Assembly: GCA_963838035.1 (NCBI GenBank)
Contig: CAWIPM010000001.1
Location: 112,679 to 176,678 of the forward strand
DNA: 64,000 nt
Source: CAVVNN01 sp963838035
GTDB lineage: Bacteria; Actinomycetota; Thermoleophilia; Solirubrobacterales; 70-9
Reading direction: 5' to 3'
Below are positions 8,760 to 16,447 of this stretch, piece after piece. Position 1 is the stretch's first letter, and every line of letters begins with the position of its first letter. A program made the translations under genes and the position numbers. The notes under the pieces were generated by a model that saw only the letters and a list, made by a program, of their open reading frames with translations, did no database searches and was not told the origin of the DNA.

Positions 8760-10669
8760 TCCTTGCGCTTCATCAGCGTGATCGCCATGGACTGCGCGCG
8801 CGGATCGCCGCTCGCCGGCACGAGCAAGACGCTGATCTCAACCTTGGCTCTGCCGGTCTTCCTTAGCTTCCGCTTTTTCCTGCCCGTTGGGACCACCTCG
8901 ACAGTTGCGCTGTCCACACCGTCGGCCGCTGCGGAGGCGTTCCGAACGCCCTCACCTGTCAGCAGGAGGCGCCCGACCACGCCCTCGACGTAGATGCGGA
9001 CCGTCGCCGTGCCCTTCTTCATGTCGAGCGTGACCTGGTCGAAAGCGAAGGTGTCGAGGGGGTCTGCCTCAGCGCGCGTGGCTTCGTTGCCGGCCTGCTC
9101 GAGGTCGGAGAGCTGGCGACGGAGCCGGTCGAGCTCTCCGCCCAGGCGCTCGCGCCCGTCGTTTGCATCGGAGAGTTGGCTGCGGAGCTGCTCCAGCTCC
9201 TCGCGGTTGATCTCCTCGCGCTCGCTCTCGTCGGTGGCCTCGGAGAGCTGATGACGGAGCTGCTCAAGCTCCTGGTTTAGGCGCTCGCGCTCGCCGGTGG
9301 TCTCGGAGAGCTGGCTGCGGAGCTGCTCCAGCTCCTCGCGGTTGATCTCCTCGCGCTCGCTCTCGTCGGTGGCCTCGGAGAGCTGATGACGGAGCTGGTC
9401 TAGCTCCTGGCGCAGGCGCTCGCGCTCGCCGGTGGTCTCGGAGAGCTGGCGACGTAGCTGCTCCAGCTCCTCGCGGTTGATCTCCTCGCGCTCGCGCTCG
9501 TCGGTGGCCTCGGAGAGCTGATGACGGAGCTGGTCTAGCTCCTGGCGCAGGCGCTCGCGCTCGCCGGTGGTCTCGGAGAGCTGGCGACGTAGCTGCTCGA
9601 GCTCCTCGCGGTTGATCTCCTCGCGCTCGCTCTCGTCGGTGGCCTCGGAGAGCTGATGACGGAGCTGGTCTAGCTCCTGGCGCAGGCGCTCGCGCTCGCC
9701 GGTGGTCTCGGAGAGCTGGCGACGTAGCTGCTCCAGCTCCTCGCGGTTGATCTCCTCGCGCTCGCGCTCGCCGGTGGTCTCGGAGAGCTGGCGACGTAGC
9801 TGCTCCAGCTCCTCGCGGTTGATCTCCTCGCGCTCGCTCTCGTCGGTGGCCTCGGAGAGCTGGCGACGGACCTGCTCAAGCTCCTGGTTTAGGCGCTCGC
9901 GCTCGCCGTTGCCCTCGTCCACTTGGCCGCGGGCCTGCTCGAGCTCCTGGCCCAGGCGCTCGCTCTCGTCGGTGGCGTCGGAGAGCTGGCTGCGGAGCTG
10001 CTTGAGCTCCTGGCGCAGGCGCTCGCACTTGCCGTCCTCTTCTCGCACGGCGATCTCGGCTTCGTTTCCAGCTGAGTCGCCGTTTGTGTCTGCAGTTCGA
10101 ACCTCGTCCAGTTCCGCGATTGGATCCGCCTGGACGTAGGGCGAGGGCTCGGGCGGCTCTGGCAGATCCTCGATCAGCTCCTGGATCCGCTCGGGGTTTG
10201 CGATCGCCAGGCGGACCTCGGTCTTTGCCATCACTTCGATGTCGCTGATGCCGAGGAAGTCGCTTGGGTCTGCGACGGCGACAACCAGCGCTCCGTCGGG
10301 AGCAAAGGCAATTGGCAGCGCGTTGTAGCGCATCGCCGCGGACCGGCTGATCAGGGTCGCAGCCGCCGAATCCACATCGAAGCTGTCGAGGTCGACGTGC
10401 TCCAGGCCGCTGCGCTCGGCGATCGCGATCGACATCTGCTCGTCGCTGAGGACACCGCTGTCGAGCAGGAAGCGGCCAATGGGCTTTCCGGTGGACGCGG
10501 CCGCCGGAACCGCATCTTCGACGACCTTGCGGTCGGCGAGGCCGAGCTCGATGATGATGTCCGAGAGGAAGGCGCCCTGGCGACCTGGCGACGACGGCGG
10601 CGTGATTCCGCTCACGTTTGCGTCGAACGCCACGCCGCTGGCCTGGCTGTCCCGTACGGTGCTTCTCAT
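8753..10669 (-). CDS. MshEN (PilB N-terminal-like) domain fused to a long repetitive coiled coil
   Basis: 638 residues. Residues about 33-165 are a paralogue of the PilB N-terminal domain encoded at 3153: compare FLSDIIIELGLADRKVVEDA, LEHVDLDSFDVD and VVAVADPSDFLGISDIEV with the matching PilB stretches. The second half-motif (KPIGRFLLDSGVLSDEQM) fits the c-di-GMP-binding MshEN pattern. There is no ATPase domain. Instead a charged Glu/Arg/Gln coiled coil runs from about 205 to 530, built from near-identical 45-residue units (135-bp DNA repeats), followed by a small beta-rich C-terminal domain (about 535-638). The ATG overlaps the stop of the upstream GGDEF-like gene by 4 bases, so the two form an operon. 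It could be a c-di-GMP-responsive partner or competitor of PilB; that is inference. Confidence 0.75.
   Translation of the reverse strand: MRSTVRDSQASGVAFDANVSGITPPSSPGRQGAFLSDIIIELGLADRKVVEDAVPAAASTGKPIGRFLLDSGVLSDEQMSIAIAERSGLEHVDLDSFDVDSAAATLISRSAAMRYNALPIAFAPDGALVVAVADPSDFLGISDIEVMAKTEVRLAIANPERIQELIEDLPEPPEPSPYVQADPIAELDEVRTADTNGDSAGNEAEIAVREEDGKCERLRQELKQLRSQLSDATDESERLGQELEQARGQVDEGNGERERLNQELEQVRRQLSEATDESEREEINREELEQLRRQLSETTGEREREEINREELEQLRRQLSETTGERERLRQELDQLRHQLSEATDESEREEINREELEQLRRQLSETTGERERLRQELDQLRHQLSEATDEREREEINREELEQLRRQLSETTGERERLRQELDQLRHQLSEATDESEREEINREELEQLRSQLSETTGERERLNQELEQLRHQLSEATDESEREEINREELEQLRSQLSDANDGRERLGGELDRLRRQLSDLEQAGNEATRAEADPLDTFAFDQVTLDMKKGTATVRIYVEGVVGRLLLTGEGVRNASAAADGVDSATVEVVPTGRKKRKLRKTGRAKVEISVLLVPASGDPRAQSMAITLMKRKDQ
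9160..9880. repeat. 135-bp tandem repeat array encoding coiled-coil units
   Basis: A nearly identical segment of the coiled-coil gene recurs at exact 135-base spacing: the same junction is seen at about 9225, 9360, 9495 and 9630. Shorter partial units flank it. Each unit encodes 45 residues, so repeats can be lost or gained without changing frame. Differences between units are few, which points to recent expansion or ongoing recombination. Confidence 0.85.
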
Positions 10670-11676
10670 CCCGCGGCCTCCTGAGCCGGATGCTGCGCTG
10701 CGAGCACCCCGGCGGCTGCTTCGCCGACCTTGAGCAGATCCTCGGGAGGGGGCGCAGCCACCAACGATTGGATGCTGTGGGAGATCTCGACCTTGGGGTG
10801 TCCTTGCTGGGTCACGCGTCCAAGCGCGGATTCAAATCGCTCGACGAAGGCAGACGCCTCGTCGACCCGACACCCGACGAGCACGGCGGCGACCGTCATC
10901 GGCCCCACTCGGCCAACGTGATCGGTAACCCGGGCGCTCGCGGTCAGGACGTCGGCCGCAACTTTCAGGGCAACGTTCTTCATCGCCTCGTGGTTTGGAT
11001 CGCCCCCCACGTCGACCTCCACCGAGCAGGCGACGAGGACCGACTCGACGGTGCCTCGCGCCACCAGGCGCCACTCGCGGTCAAGCACTTCAAGAAAGCC
11101 GTCGCGGTTGGCAAGGCCGGTGTCGGCGTCGGTGCTCGGACCGTGACTGAGGCGCGCACGAAGCCGGCGCAGTTCGGCGCGGCGCTGCACGCTCTCCCAC
11201 TCGTGGCTGAGGAGCACCGCTGCAATCCCCAGCAGGGCTGCGTGCTCTGACCGATAGGCGCGGGCACTGGAGTCCAGGGCGCAAAGAGCGCCGACGATGA
11301 TCCCGTCGCTCGTTTCGAGGGGCAGGGTCAACGAGGTCCGTGCGCCCAACGATCCAAGGAACTCCACGTCGAGCCCCGCGTCCACGGGTAGAACCGCTCC
11401 CCGGTGCAGGCCCTCCACGGCGGCACCCCGGATGTCCATCACCCGGCAAACCTGCTCGTCGGGCTCCAAGCGGCCCAATAGAACTGTGCCGGGAATGACG
11501 TCGGCGAGTGCGCTCAGCACCACCTCGGCCGCTTCTGAGAAGTTCTGGAACCGGCGACGGGCCAGGCGTGTCAGCGTGTTCGCGTCACTGGATGCCACCT
11601 TCTGGATATCGGACCGACAGCCGAAATCCTGAACCCGTGATCCTCGCCTTGCCGCAACTTCCTCGCCGGCCGTCAA
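10666..11676 (-). CDS. GAF domain plus degenerate GGDEF domain protein
   Basis: 336 residues from a TTG start at 11676; a GTG at 11598 is an alternative. Residues about 35-165 look like a GAF sensor domain. Residues about 180-325 align with a diguanylate cyclase fold: the entry motif DTGLANRDGF (185-194) is clear, but the active-site signature reads GPMTV (258-262) instead of GGDEF, so it should not make c-di-GMP. Degenerate GGDEF domains often act as nucleotide sensors or protein partners. Its stop overlaps the ATG of the MshEN coiled-coil gene, forming a two-gene operon divergent from the broken glycosyltransferase. Function is inferred from domains and context only. Confidence 0.7.
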   Translation of the reverse strand: MTAGEEVAARRGSRVQDFGCRSDIQKVASSDANTLTRLARRRFQNFSEAAEVVLSALADVIPGTVLLGRLEPDEQVCRVMDIRGAAVEGLHRGAVLPVDAGLDVEFLGSLGARTSLTLPLETSDGIIVGALCALDSSARAYRSEHAALLGIAAVLLSHEWESVQRRAELRRLRARLSHGPSTDADTGLANRDGFLEVLDREWRLVARGTVESVLVACSVEVDVGGDPNHEAMKNVALKVAADVLTASARVTDHVGRVGPMTVAAVLVGCRVDEASAFVERFESALGRVTQQGHPKVEISHSIQSLVAAPPPEDLLKVGEAAAGVLAAQHPAQEAAG

Positions 11677-11715
11677 GGAAGACCACGCCTTGGTCGATTC
11701 CTCGCTTGAGAACGG

Positions 11716-12549
11716 ATGAGCGATGCGCAGTCAAAGCCGGTCGTCCCGCGGCTCGACGAGCCCGGCTCGATCCCTGCCCTCGCCGGCGAGCACGCGGATC
11801 TCCTCAAAGCCCTCCACCCATCGCGCAGAGAGCAGCGCTATATCGCCCTGCGCGCCAAACTCTTCCTCGTCGTCTCGATCGCCCTCGCCTGGGCGAGCTT
11901 CTCTCTCTGGCTGTCCATCCCCTGGATCGACGCTCTGGGCAGCTCGATCACGATGCCCGGCGCGATGGCGGTGATTTTCGGAATCGCGATCATCCCCGGC
12001 TACCTCAATGCCAATCTGATCGCCTCTCTTCTGATCGATCGCCCACCGCCGCTGCGCTTCGATCTCGACTTCCCGGTCGCTCACCGTCGTCATCGCCTGC
12101 TTCAACGAGGAGGAGACGATCGAGGAGACGCTCGACTACGTCGCCAAGCAGGAGTATCCGGGCGAGCTGCAGATCCTGGTTGCTGACGACGGCTCGACAG
12201 ATCGCACCGCCCAGCTGGCTCGCCAGCGCGCGACCACGGACCCCCGCATCTCCGTCGTCACCTTGGCCCACGGCGGCAAGGCGCGGGTCCTGACGGCGCA
12301 CTGAAGAGGGTGCGGACTCCGCTGGTCGCGACGGTCGACGCAGACACGCTGCTGATGCCGTCCTCGCTGGAGCGGATCGTCGCAAGACTGCTGATCTCCC
12401 TTCCCGACACGGTCGCGGTCGCCGGCGCGGTCTTCGTCCGCAACTCCCGCCGCAACTTCATCACCCGCGCACAGGAGTGGGACTACTTTCTCGGGATCGC
12501 CTCGGTCAAGCGCCAGCAGGGCCTGTTCCAGGGACGATGGTCGCGCGGC
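11716..12549 (+). pseudogene. family 2 glycosyltransferase, frameshifted and truncated
   Basis: The N-terminal 120 residues carry two hydrophobic segments (LFLVVSIALAWASFSLWL and AMAVIFGIAIIPGYL). Frame then changes near 12075 (one extra G), after which the GT2 core continues: TVVIACFNEEETIEETL and ILVADDGSTDRT. A second change near 12300 restores frame 1, giving TPLVATVDADTLLM. The sequence reaches the QGTMVA-type region near 12540 and then stops resembling a glycosyltransferase; the C-terminal catalytic half and membrane helices are missing. Two indels could be sequence errors, but the lost 3' half indicates real truncation. It would have been a membrane processive or polysaccharide-type GT. 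Confidence 0.7.
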
Positions 12550-12720
12550 TCGATCGCCGAGAAGGTCATCGATGCCCTCCCGGCGCAGCCGGTAATCGAC
12601 GTGAAGAAGGCGGCCGAGCTTGCCGCAGACTCGATAGTCGCGAAAAGATCCGCTGCGCAGCGATCATCGTCATGGGACAACGAAGGCGTCCAAATGGACT
12701 CCTTTTTGCCGTCCTTTTGA
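12550..12720 (+). pseudogene. remnant of a Fic-protein C-terminal region
   Basis: The open frame continuing from the glycosyltransferase reads SIAEKVIDALPAQPVIDVKK, which matches the C-terminal region of the nearby Fic protein (QLVGALPEQPVIDVPAAQRL) and the usual ALPxQPVxDV motif of that family. No Fic catalytic motif is present. This looks like a recombination scar: the 3' end of another fic gene joined to the broken glycosyltransferase. The last 25 codons have no recognisable similarity. Confidence 0.55.
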
Positions 12721-12780
12721 TAGCGCAGCAGCCTTGGAATCCAAAGGTGTTGAGCTGCGCTCTAGCAAAATCTGCGACTC

Positions 12781-12799
12781 TATAACAAATTTTGTTATA
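12781..12799. promoter_or_regulatory. perfect 19-bp palindrome in AT-rich promoter of the AAA ATPase gene
   Basis: TATAACAAATTTTGTTATA is a perfect 9+1+9 palindrome centred on 12790, ending 11 bases before the ATG of the ATPase gene. The surrounding 60 bases are strikingly AT-rich for this genome and contain TATATT and GTATAC boxes usable as a -10 element. This is a strong candidate operator, possibly autoregulatory. No Shine-Dalgarno sequence lies between it and the ATG, so the mRNA may be leaderless or nearly so. Confidence 0.6.
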
Positions 12800-12810
12800 T
12801 TACTGTATAC

Positions 12811-13983
12811 ATGATTAGAGCAGTTGAGACTCGGAATCCCTATACACCCGACATGGGAGCTCGCCCGCCCTTCCTTTCGGGACGCGATTCGGAGCTCGCG
12901 TACTTCGAGGAGATGCTTGCCCAGTTCGGCGCCGGAGGAACCCAAAAGCATTTGATCCTCACCGGTCTTCGCGGTGTGGGGAAGACGGTTCTCCTGAACG
13001 AGTTCGAGGCGAAATGCGATGCCGCCGGTTGGCCGGGGGAGGCCCGTGAGCTTGCGGAGGGCTCCCGCATCGCTCACGTGATAGCCAAGGTGGCGCGGAA
13101 GGCCCTGATGGAGATGAGCGCCACGAAGCGGGCTGGAGACGCGGTGCGCCGCGGGCTCGGCGCTCTCAAAGCATTCACGTTGACACTCGGCGACATCGCT
13201 TTCAAGTTCGATGTCGACGCACTGGAGGGCGTTGCCGATTCGGGTGACCTCGCCGAGGACATGCGCGATCTCCTGGTAGAGGTCGGTGCGGCCGCCCAGG
13301 CCCATGGCGCCGGGTTCGCGCTGATCCTCGACGAGATGCAGAACCTGTCGAAGGCAGACCTCGAAGCGCTGATCGTCGGACTGCACCGTACAAAGCAAAA
13401 GGCGCTGCCGGTGGCCCTCGTCGGCGGAGGCCTGCCGCTGTTGCCGGATCTGACAGGGGAGGCCAAGAGCTACGCGGAGCGGGGATTCGAGTCCCGCTCA
13501 ATTGGCGCCTTGGACCGCTCGGCCGCGGCCGCGGCTCTGGAGGAGCCGGCTCGCAACCAGGACGTGCGATGGGATCCCGGCGCTGTCGAGAGAATCTTTG
13601 ACCTCACGGAGGGCTACCCATATTTCCTGCAGGAGTACGGACGCGAGATCTGGAAGATCCACCATGGCCAGATCATCGGCCCGCAAGAGGTGAAGGCTGC
13701 CAAGCCGATCGTTATCGAGTACCTGGACGACAAGTTCTTCAGCCAGCGCATAGGCGAGCTGCCGGCCGCGGAGCGGCGCTACATGGCCGCGATCGCGTCG
13801 CTCGGCGATGGCCCCCAGCGCAGCGGCGATGTCGCCGCAGCGATGGGCGAGGATCCCCAGGATGTCTCGGTTGTCCGCGATCGCTTGATCAAGGCGAGCC
13901 TTCTCTATGCGCCGCGACGCGGGGAGGTGGACTTCACGGCCCCGCTGTGCGCGGACTACCTTCGCCGGCATCCCGTCGATTGA
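12811..13983 (+). CDS. AAA-type ATPase with C-terminal winged helix (mobile-region ATPase family)
   Basis: 390 residues. It starts with the family motif NPYTPDMGARPPFLSGRD, which supports the ATG at 12811. Walker A is GLRGVGKT (about 51-58), Walker B FALILDEMQ (about 169-177), and the C-terminal third looks like a winged helix (about 315-385). This STAND/ORC-like family is common in actinobacterial accessory regions, sometimes near toxin or DNA-processing genes; its biochemical role is not established. It follows the glycosyltransferase/Fic scar and has its own AT-rich promoter with a palindrome. A stress-responsive or defence-type ATPase is possible but unproven. Confidence 0.75.
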   Translation: MIRAVETRNPYTPDMGARPPFLSGRDSELAYFEEMLAQFGAGGTQKHLILTGLRGVGKTVLLNEFEAKCDAAGWPGEARELAEGSRIAHVIAKVARKALMEMSATKRAGDAVRRGLGALKAFTLTLGDIAFKFDVDALEGVADSGDLAEDMRDLLVEVGAAAQAHGAGFALILDEMQNLSKADLEALIVGLHRTKQKALPVALVGGGLPLLPDLTGEAKSYAERGFESRSIGALDRSAAAAALEEPARNQDVRWDPGAVERIFDLTEGYPYFLQEYGREIWKIHHGQIIGPQEVKAAKPIVIEYLDDKFFSQRIGELPAAERRYMAAIASLGDGPQRSGDVAAAMGEDPQDVSVVRDRLIKASLLYAPRRGEVDFTAPLCADYLRRHPVD

Positions 13984-14190
13984 CGGGTTGCCTGGAAACT
14001 CGACAACCTTGGAGAGGTGCGACTCGTCGCCTACGTCATTCGGCCAGTCTGCGGCCTGATCCGCGCCCCGGGGGCACGGTTGGTTCGATGGACGGTACGG
14101 CCGGCCGCCCAGCGTCGCGACCCGCATGGCCCGTCCGGGACTACCCGGTTCTGACCCGTCCGGGGTGCGACATCCGGCCAGGTCGGACAG

Positions 14191-15465
14191 ATGGCCGAGC
14201 GACTGCACCGTCGCTGGTGCCGATTCTCGCCCGGTGACGGCCTTCTCCCTCCCCGCTCGGCAGGCCGACGCTCTGGCGCCAGAATCCCGGCTGCGGTCCT
14301 TCTGCTCGCAGCAGCCGCCGCCGCGGCGCTGCTCTTCGCCGCACCCGCCAGGGCCGATTTCGGCTTCCTCGCCGCTTGGGGGGAACCTGGGTCGGGCAAC
14401 GGCCAGTTCGAATCCCCGGCCGGCGTCACCGCCGGCTTACAGGGGAACGTCTACGTCGCCGACACCTTCAACAACCGCATCCAAGTGTTCGCTCCGTGCC
14501 ACCAGTTCGCCGGCTACTGGGGCGGGCTGGGGTCGGGCGACGGGCAGCTCAACGCCCCGCTCGGAGTCGCGGTCGGCCCGGGTGGCGACGTCTACGTCGC
14601 CGACACCAACAACAACCGGATCGAGGTCTTCAATTCGACCGGGAGCTTCCTTCGCGCCTGGGGCGGCTTCGGGTCCGGCGCGGGGCAGCTCAGACTTCCC
14701 TTCGGCGTTGCCGTCGACGCGCAGGGCTACGTCTACGTCGCCGACACCGACAACAACCGGGTGCAGAAGTTCGATCCTTCCGGTGGCTTCGTCGGGCAGT
14801 GGGGGCGGTTCGGTTCAGGCAACGGCCAGTTCAACACGCCCTTCGGCCTCGCCGTCGGCCCGGGCGGCAACGTATACGTCGCCGACACCTTCAACAACCG
14901 GATCCAGGAGTTCGACCCCTCGGGAGCGTTCATCCGCAAGTGGGGCAGCTTCGGGTCGGCTGACGGCCGCTTCAACTCCCCGCGCGGAATCGCCGCCGGC
15001 CCCAGCGGCGAACTGTACGTCGCCGACACCAACAACAACCGGGTCGAGCAGTTCGACTCCGCCGGCGGCTTCCTCGGCAAGTGGGGCAGCTTCGGGTCGG
15101 GGGCCGGGCAGTTCCACTATGCGGCCGGCATCGGAACGGACCCGCTCGGCAACGTCTACGTCGCGGAGAACTACCCCAATGACCGCATCCAGATGTTCGG
15201 CGACCCGCCGCCCACGATCGCCGACCTGCTCGCAGCGGTTGAGGGACTGCCCCTGCCACACGGCATCGCCAACAGCCTCGAAGCGAAGCTCCGGAACGCA
15301 AACGAAGGCGAAGGCCCCGCCGGGAGCCTGTCCGGCAGGCTCTCCGCCTTCGCCGCCGAGCTGAGAGCGCAGAGCGGCAAGAACGTCCCCGCCGAGGCCG
15401 CTGCGCAGCTGATCGCCGAGGCCGAACGGGTCGCCGCATCCCCGCACTGCTCGCCGGCCGGCTAG
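14191..15465 (+). CDS. secreted NHL-repeat beta-propeller with C-terminal FIMAH-like domain
   Basis: 424 residues. A long basic N-terminus and a hydrophobic core (IPAAVLLLAAAAAAALLF) ending at ARA form an export signal. Six NHL repeats follow (about 55-335), each with a VYVADTxNNRIQ-type blade (YVADTFNNRI, YVADTNNNRI, YVADTDNNRV) and GSGNGQF-type loops. Residues about 340-420 (LPHGIANSLEAKLRNA, then the GKN and ALI-type helices) resemble the FIMAH helical domain of secreted proteins. It lies directly upstream of the riboswitch-controlled pilin gene. Likely an extracellular adhesion or scaffold protein; substrate unknown. The 207 bases before it (13984-14190) hold no gene that I can see. Confidence 0.8.
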   Translation: MAERLHRRWCRFSPGDGLLPPRSAGRRSGARIPAAVLLLAAAAAAALLFAAPARADFGFLAAWGEPGSGNGQFESPAGVTAGLQGNVYVADTFNNRIQVFAPCHQFAGYWGGLGSGDGQLNAPLGVAVGPGGDVYVADTNNNRIEVFNSTGSFLRAWGGFGSGAGQLRLPFGVAVDAQGYVYVADTDNNRVQKFDPSGGFVGQWGRFGSGNGQFNTPFGLAVGPGGNVYVADTFNNRIQEFDPSGAFIRKWGSFGSADGRFNSPRGIAAGPSGELYVADTNNNRVEQFDSAGGFLGKWGSFGSGAGQFHYAAGIGTDPLGNVYVAENYPNDRIQMFGDPPPTIADLLAAVEGLPLPHGIANSLEAKLRNANEGEGPAGSLSGRLSAFAAELRAQSGKNVPAEAAAQLIAEAERVAASPHCSPAG

Positions 15466-15669
15466 CCGGAGGCCCCAGCCGAGGCAATGCCGGCGGCAAG
15501 GCGCCGGGCGCCCGCCACGATAGGAGGCTCGCCGCGCCGCCCTCCAGTTGACGAGTTATCGGGGGATTCTGGGCGGGAAGCCCGACTTTTGGCTCGATGA
15601 AGCTCAAATTTCGGGGATTAAGGGATTTGAGTGGCTGTCGATTAAGGCCTTGTGATGAATCTGCCAGTG

Positions 15670-15757
15670 CCTCGGTGCTCAAAAGGCAAACTCGCCGCGA
15701 GGCGGGGGCGCAAAGCCGTCGGGGCTCCCTCGGGAGTCAGCCGGGCTACCACCGGGG
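15670..15757 (+). promoter_or_regulatory. cyclic-di-GMP-I (GEMM) riboswitch aptamer
   Basis: The conserved GEMM-I core is readable: GGCAAAC (15685-15691), a helix capped by a GCGA GNRA tetraloop (15691-15703), GGGGGCGCAAAGCC (15703-15716), a second hairpin and the closing AGCCGGGCTACC (15739-15750). Closing helix P1 pairs CCTCGGTG (15670-15677) with CACCGGGG (15750-15757) over all eight positions, one of them G-U. It sits in the 5' leader of the pilin gene at 15825. The remainder of the 359-base gap 15466-15824 shows no gene. Confidence 0.9.
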
Positions 15758-15801
15758 TCTACAGACACCACGTGGCTTCACACGGGGCTCTGGCGCAAAC
15801 G

Positions 15802-15826
15802 ATTAGTACCACAGGAGGTACCTAAT
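15802..15826 (+). promoter_or_regulatory. hairpin sequestering the pilin ribosome site and start codon
   Basis: ATTAG (15802-15806) plus TACC (15807-15810) pair with GGTA (15817-15820) and CTAAT (15822-15826), leaving one bulged C and a six-base loop. The stem covers the Shine-Dalgarno AGGAGGT (15813-15819) and the A and U of the ATG at 15825. Placed about 45 bases after the c-di-GMP aptamer, it is a natural expression platform controlling translation. The switch direction (on or off with ligand) cannot be read from sequence alone. Confidence 0.7.
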
Positions 15827-16310
15827 GTTTCTCCAGAATCTCCGGGCCAAGGTTGGCGCCCGGCTCAGTGGCGAGGGGGAGGCCGGCTTCACGCTGATCG
15901 AGCTCCTCGTCGTGATGCTCATCCTCGGAATCCTGGCCGCGATCGCGCTGCCCGCCTTCTTCAACCAGCGGGAAAAGGCCGGCGACGCGAAGGCCAAGGA
16001 GACCGTGCACACGGCTCAGGTTGCGATAGAGACATACGCAACTGAAAAAGGCGGTTCATATGAAGGAGCCGATAACGCAAAATTGCATGCGATCGAGCCA
16101 ACGCTGCCCGCAGCGCAAGCGGGACCGCCCGAAATCACGATCGCTGACGAAGGTAACGAAGGAAAACCCGGCTACGAGATCACCGTCAAATCGGAATCGG
16201 CGAGCGGAAACACCTTCTCCGTCATCAACACTGAAGGTGCTCTGGAATATCCCTGCACGACCGCCGGCAACGGTGGCTGTCCGGAAGGTGGGGAATGGAA
16301 CAACGGCTGA
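15825..16310 (+). CDS. type IV prepilin, probable major pilin
   Basis: 161 residues. The prepilin cleavage site G|FTLIELLVV follows a 22-residue charged leader, with Glu5 of the mature protein present and a helical hydrophobic stretch LLVVMLILGILAAIALPAFF. The mature body has the short, disulfide-containing head of small pilins (PCTTAGNGGCPEG near the C-terminus). PilD (20997) would cleave it and PilB would polymerise it. Translation is probably under riboswitch control, and a strong terminator follows the gene, making it an independent highly expressed unit. It is the best candidate for the major subunit. Confidence 0.9.
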   Translation: MFLQNLRAKVGARLSGEGEAGFTLIELLVVMLILGILAAIALPAFFNQREKAGDAKAKETVHTAQVAIETYATEKGGSYEGADNAKLHAIEPTLPAAQAGPPEITIADEGNEGKPGYEITVKSESASGNTFSVINTEGALEYPCTTAGNGGCPEGGEWNNG

Positions 16311-16351
16311 TCGCAGCCAGCGAATCGCCTTGGCCTAGCCAAGCATGAGTG

Positions 16352-16383
16352 CCGAGGGGCGGGCCGGTCGGCCCGCCCCTCGG
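16352..16383 (+). terminator. strong hairpin terminator after the pilin gene
   Basis: CCGAGGGGCGGGCCG pairs perfectly with CGGCCCGCCCCTCGG around a short loop, about 40 bases after the pilin stop. The U tract is short (CTTTC). It separates the riboswitch-pilin unit from the propeller/minor-pilin operon. Confidence 0.75.
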
Positions 16384-16447
16384 CCTTTCGGCCAGCGGCT
16401 TCGTCCCAGGGCTAAGCGAATTGCCAAATTCATCCGATACAGCAACA

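Noticed and set aside
9160..9880. Regular repeats considered as a CRISPR array
   Set aside because: The repeats are contiguous 135-bp coding units without unique spacers and there are no cas genes; they encode a coiled coil.
12477..12785. Alternative forward frame overlapping the Fic remnant
   Set aside because: Only its first 20 codons continue the glycosyltransferase; the remainder has no protein-like features.
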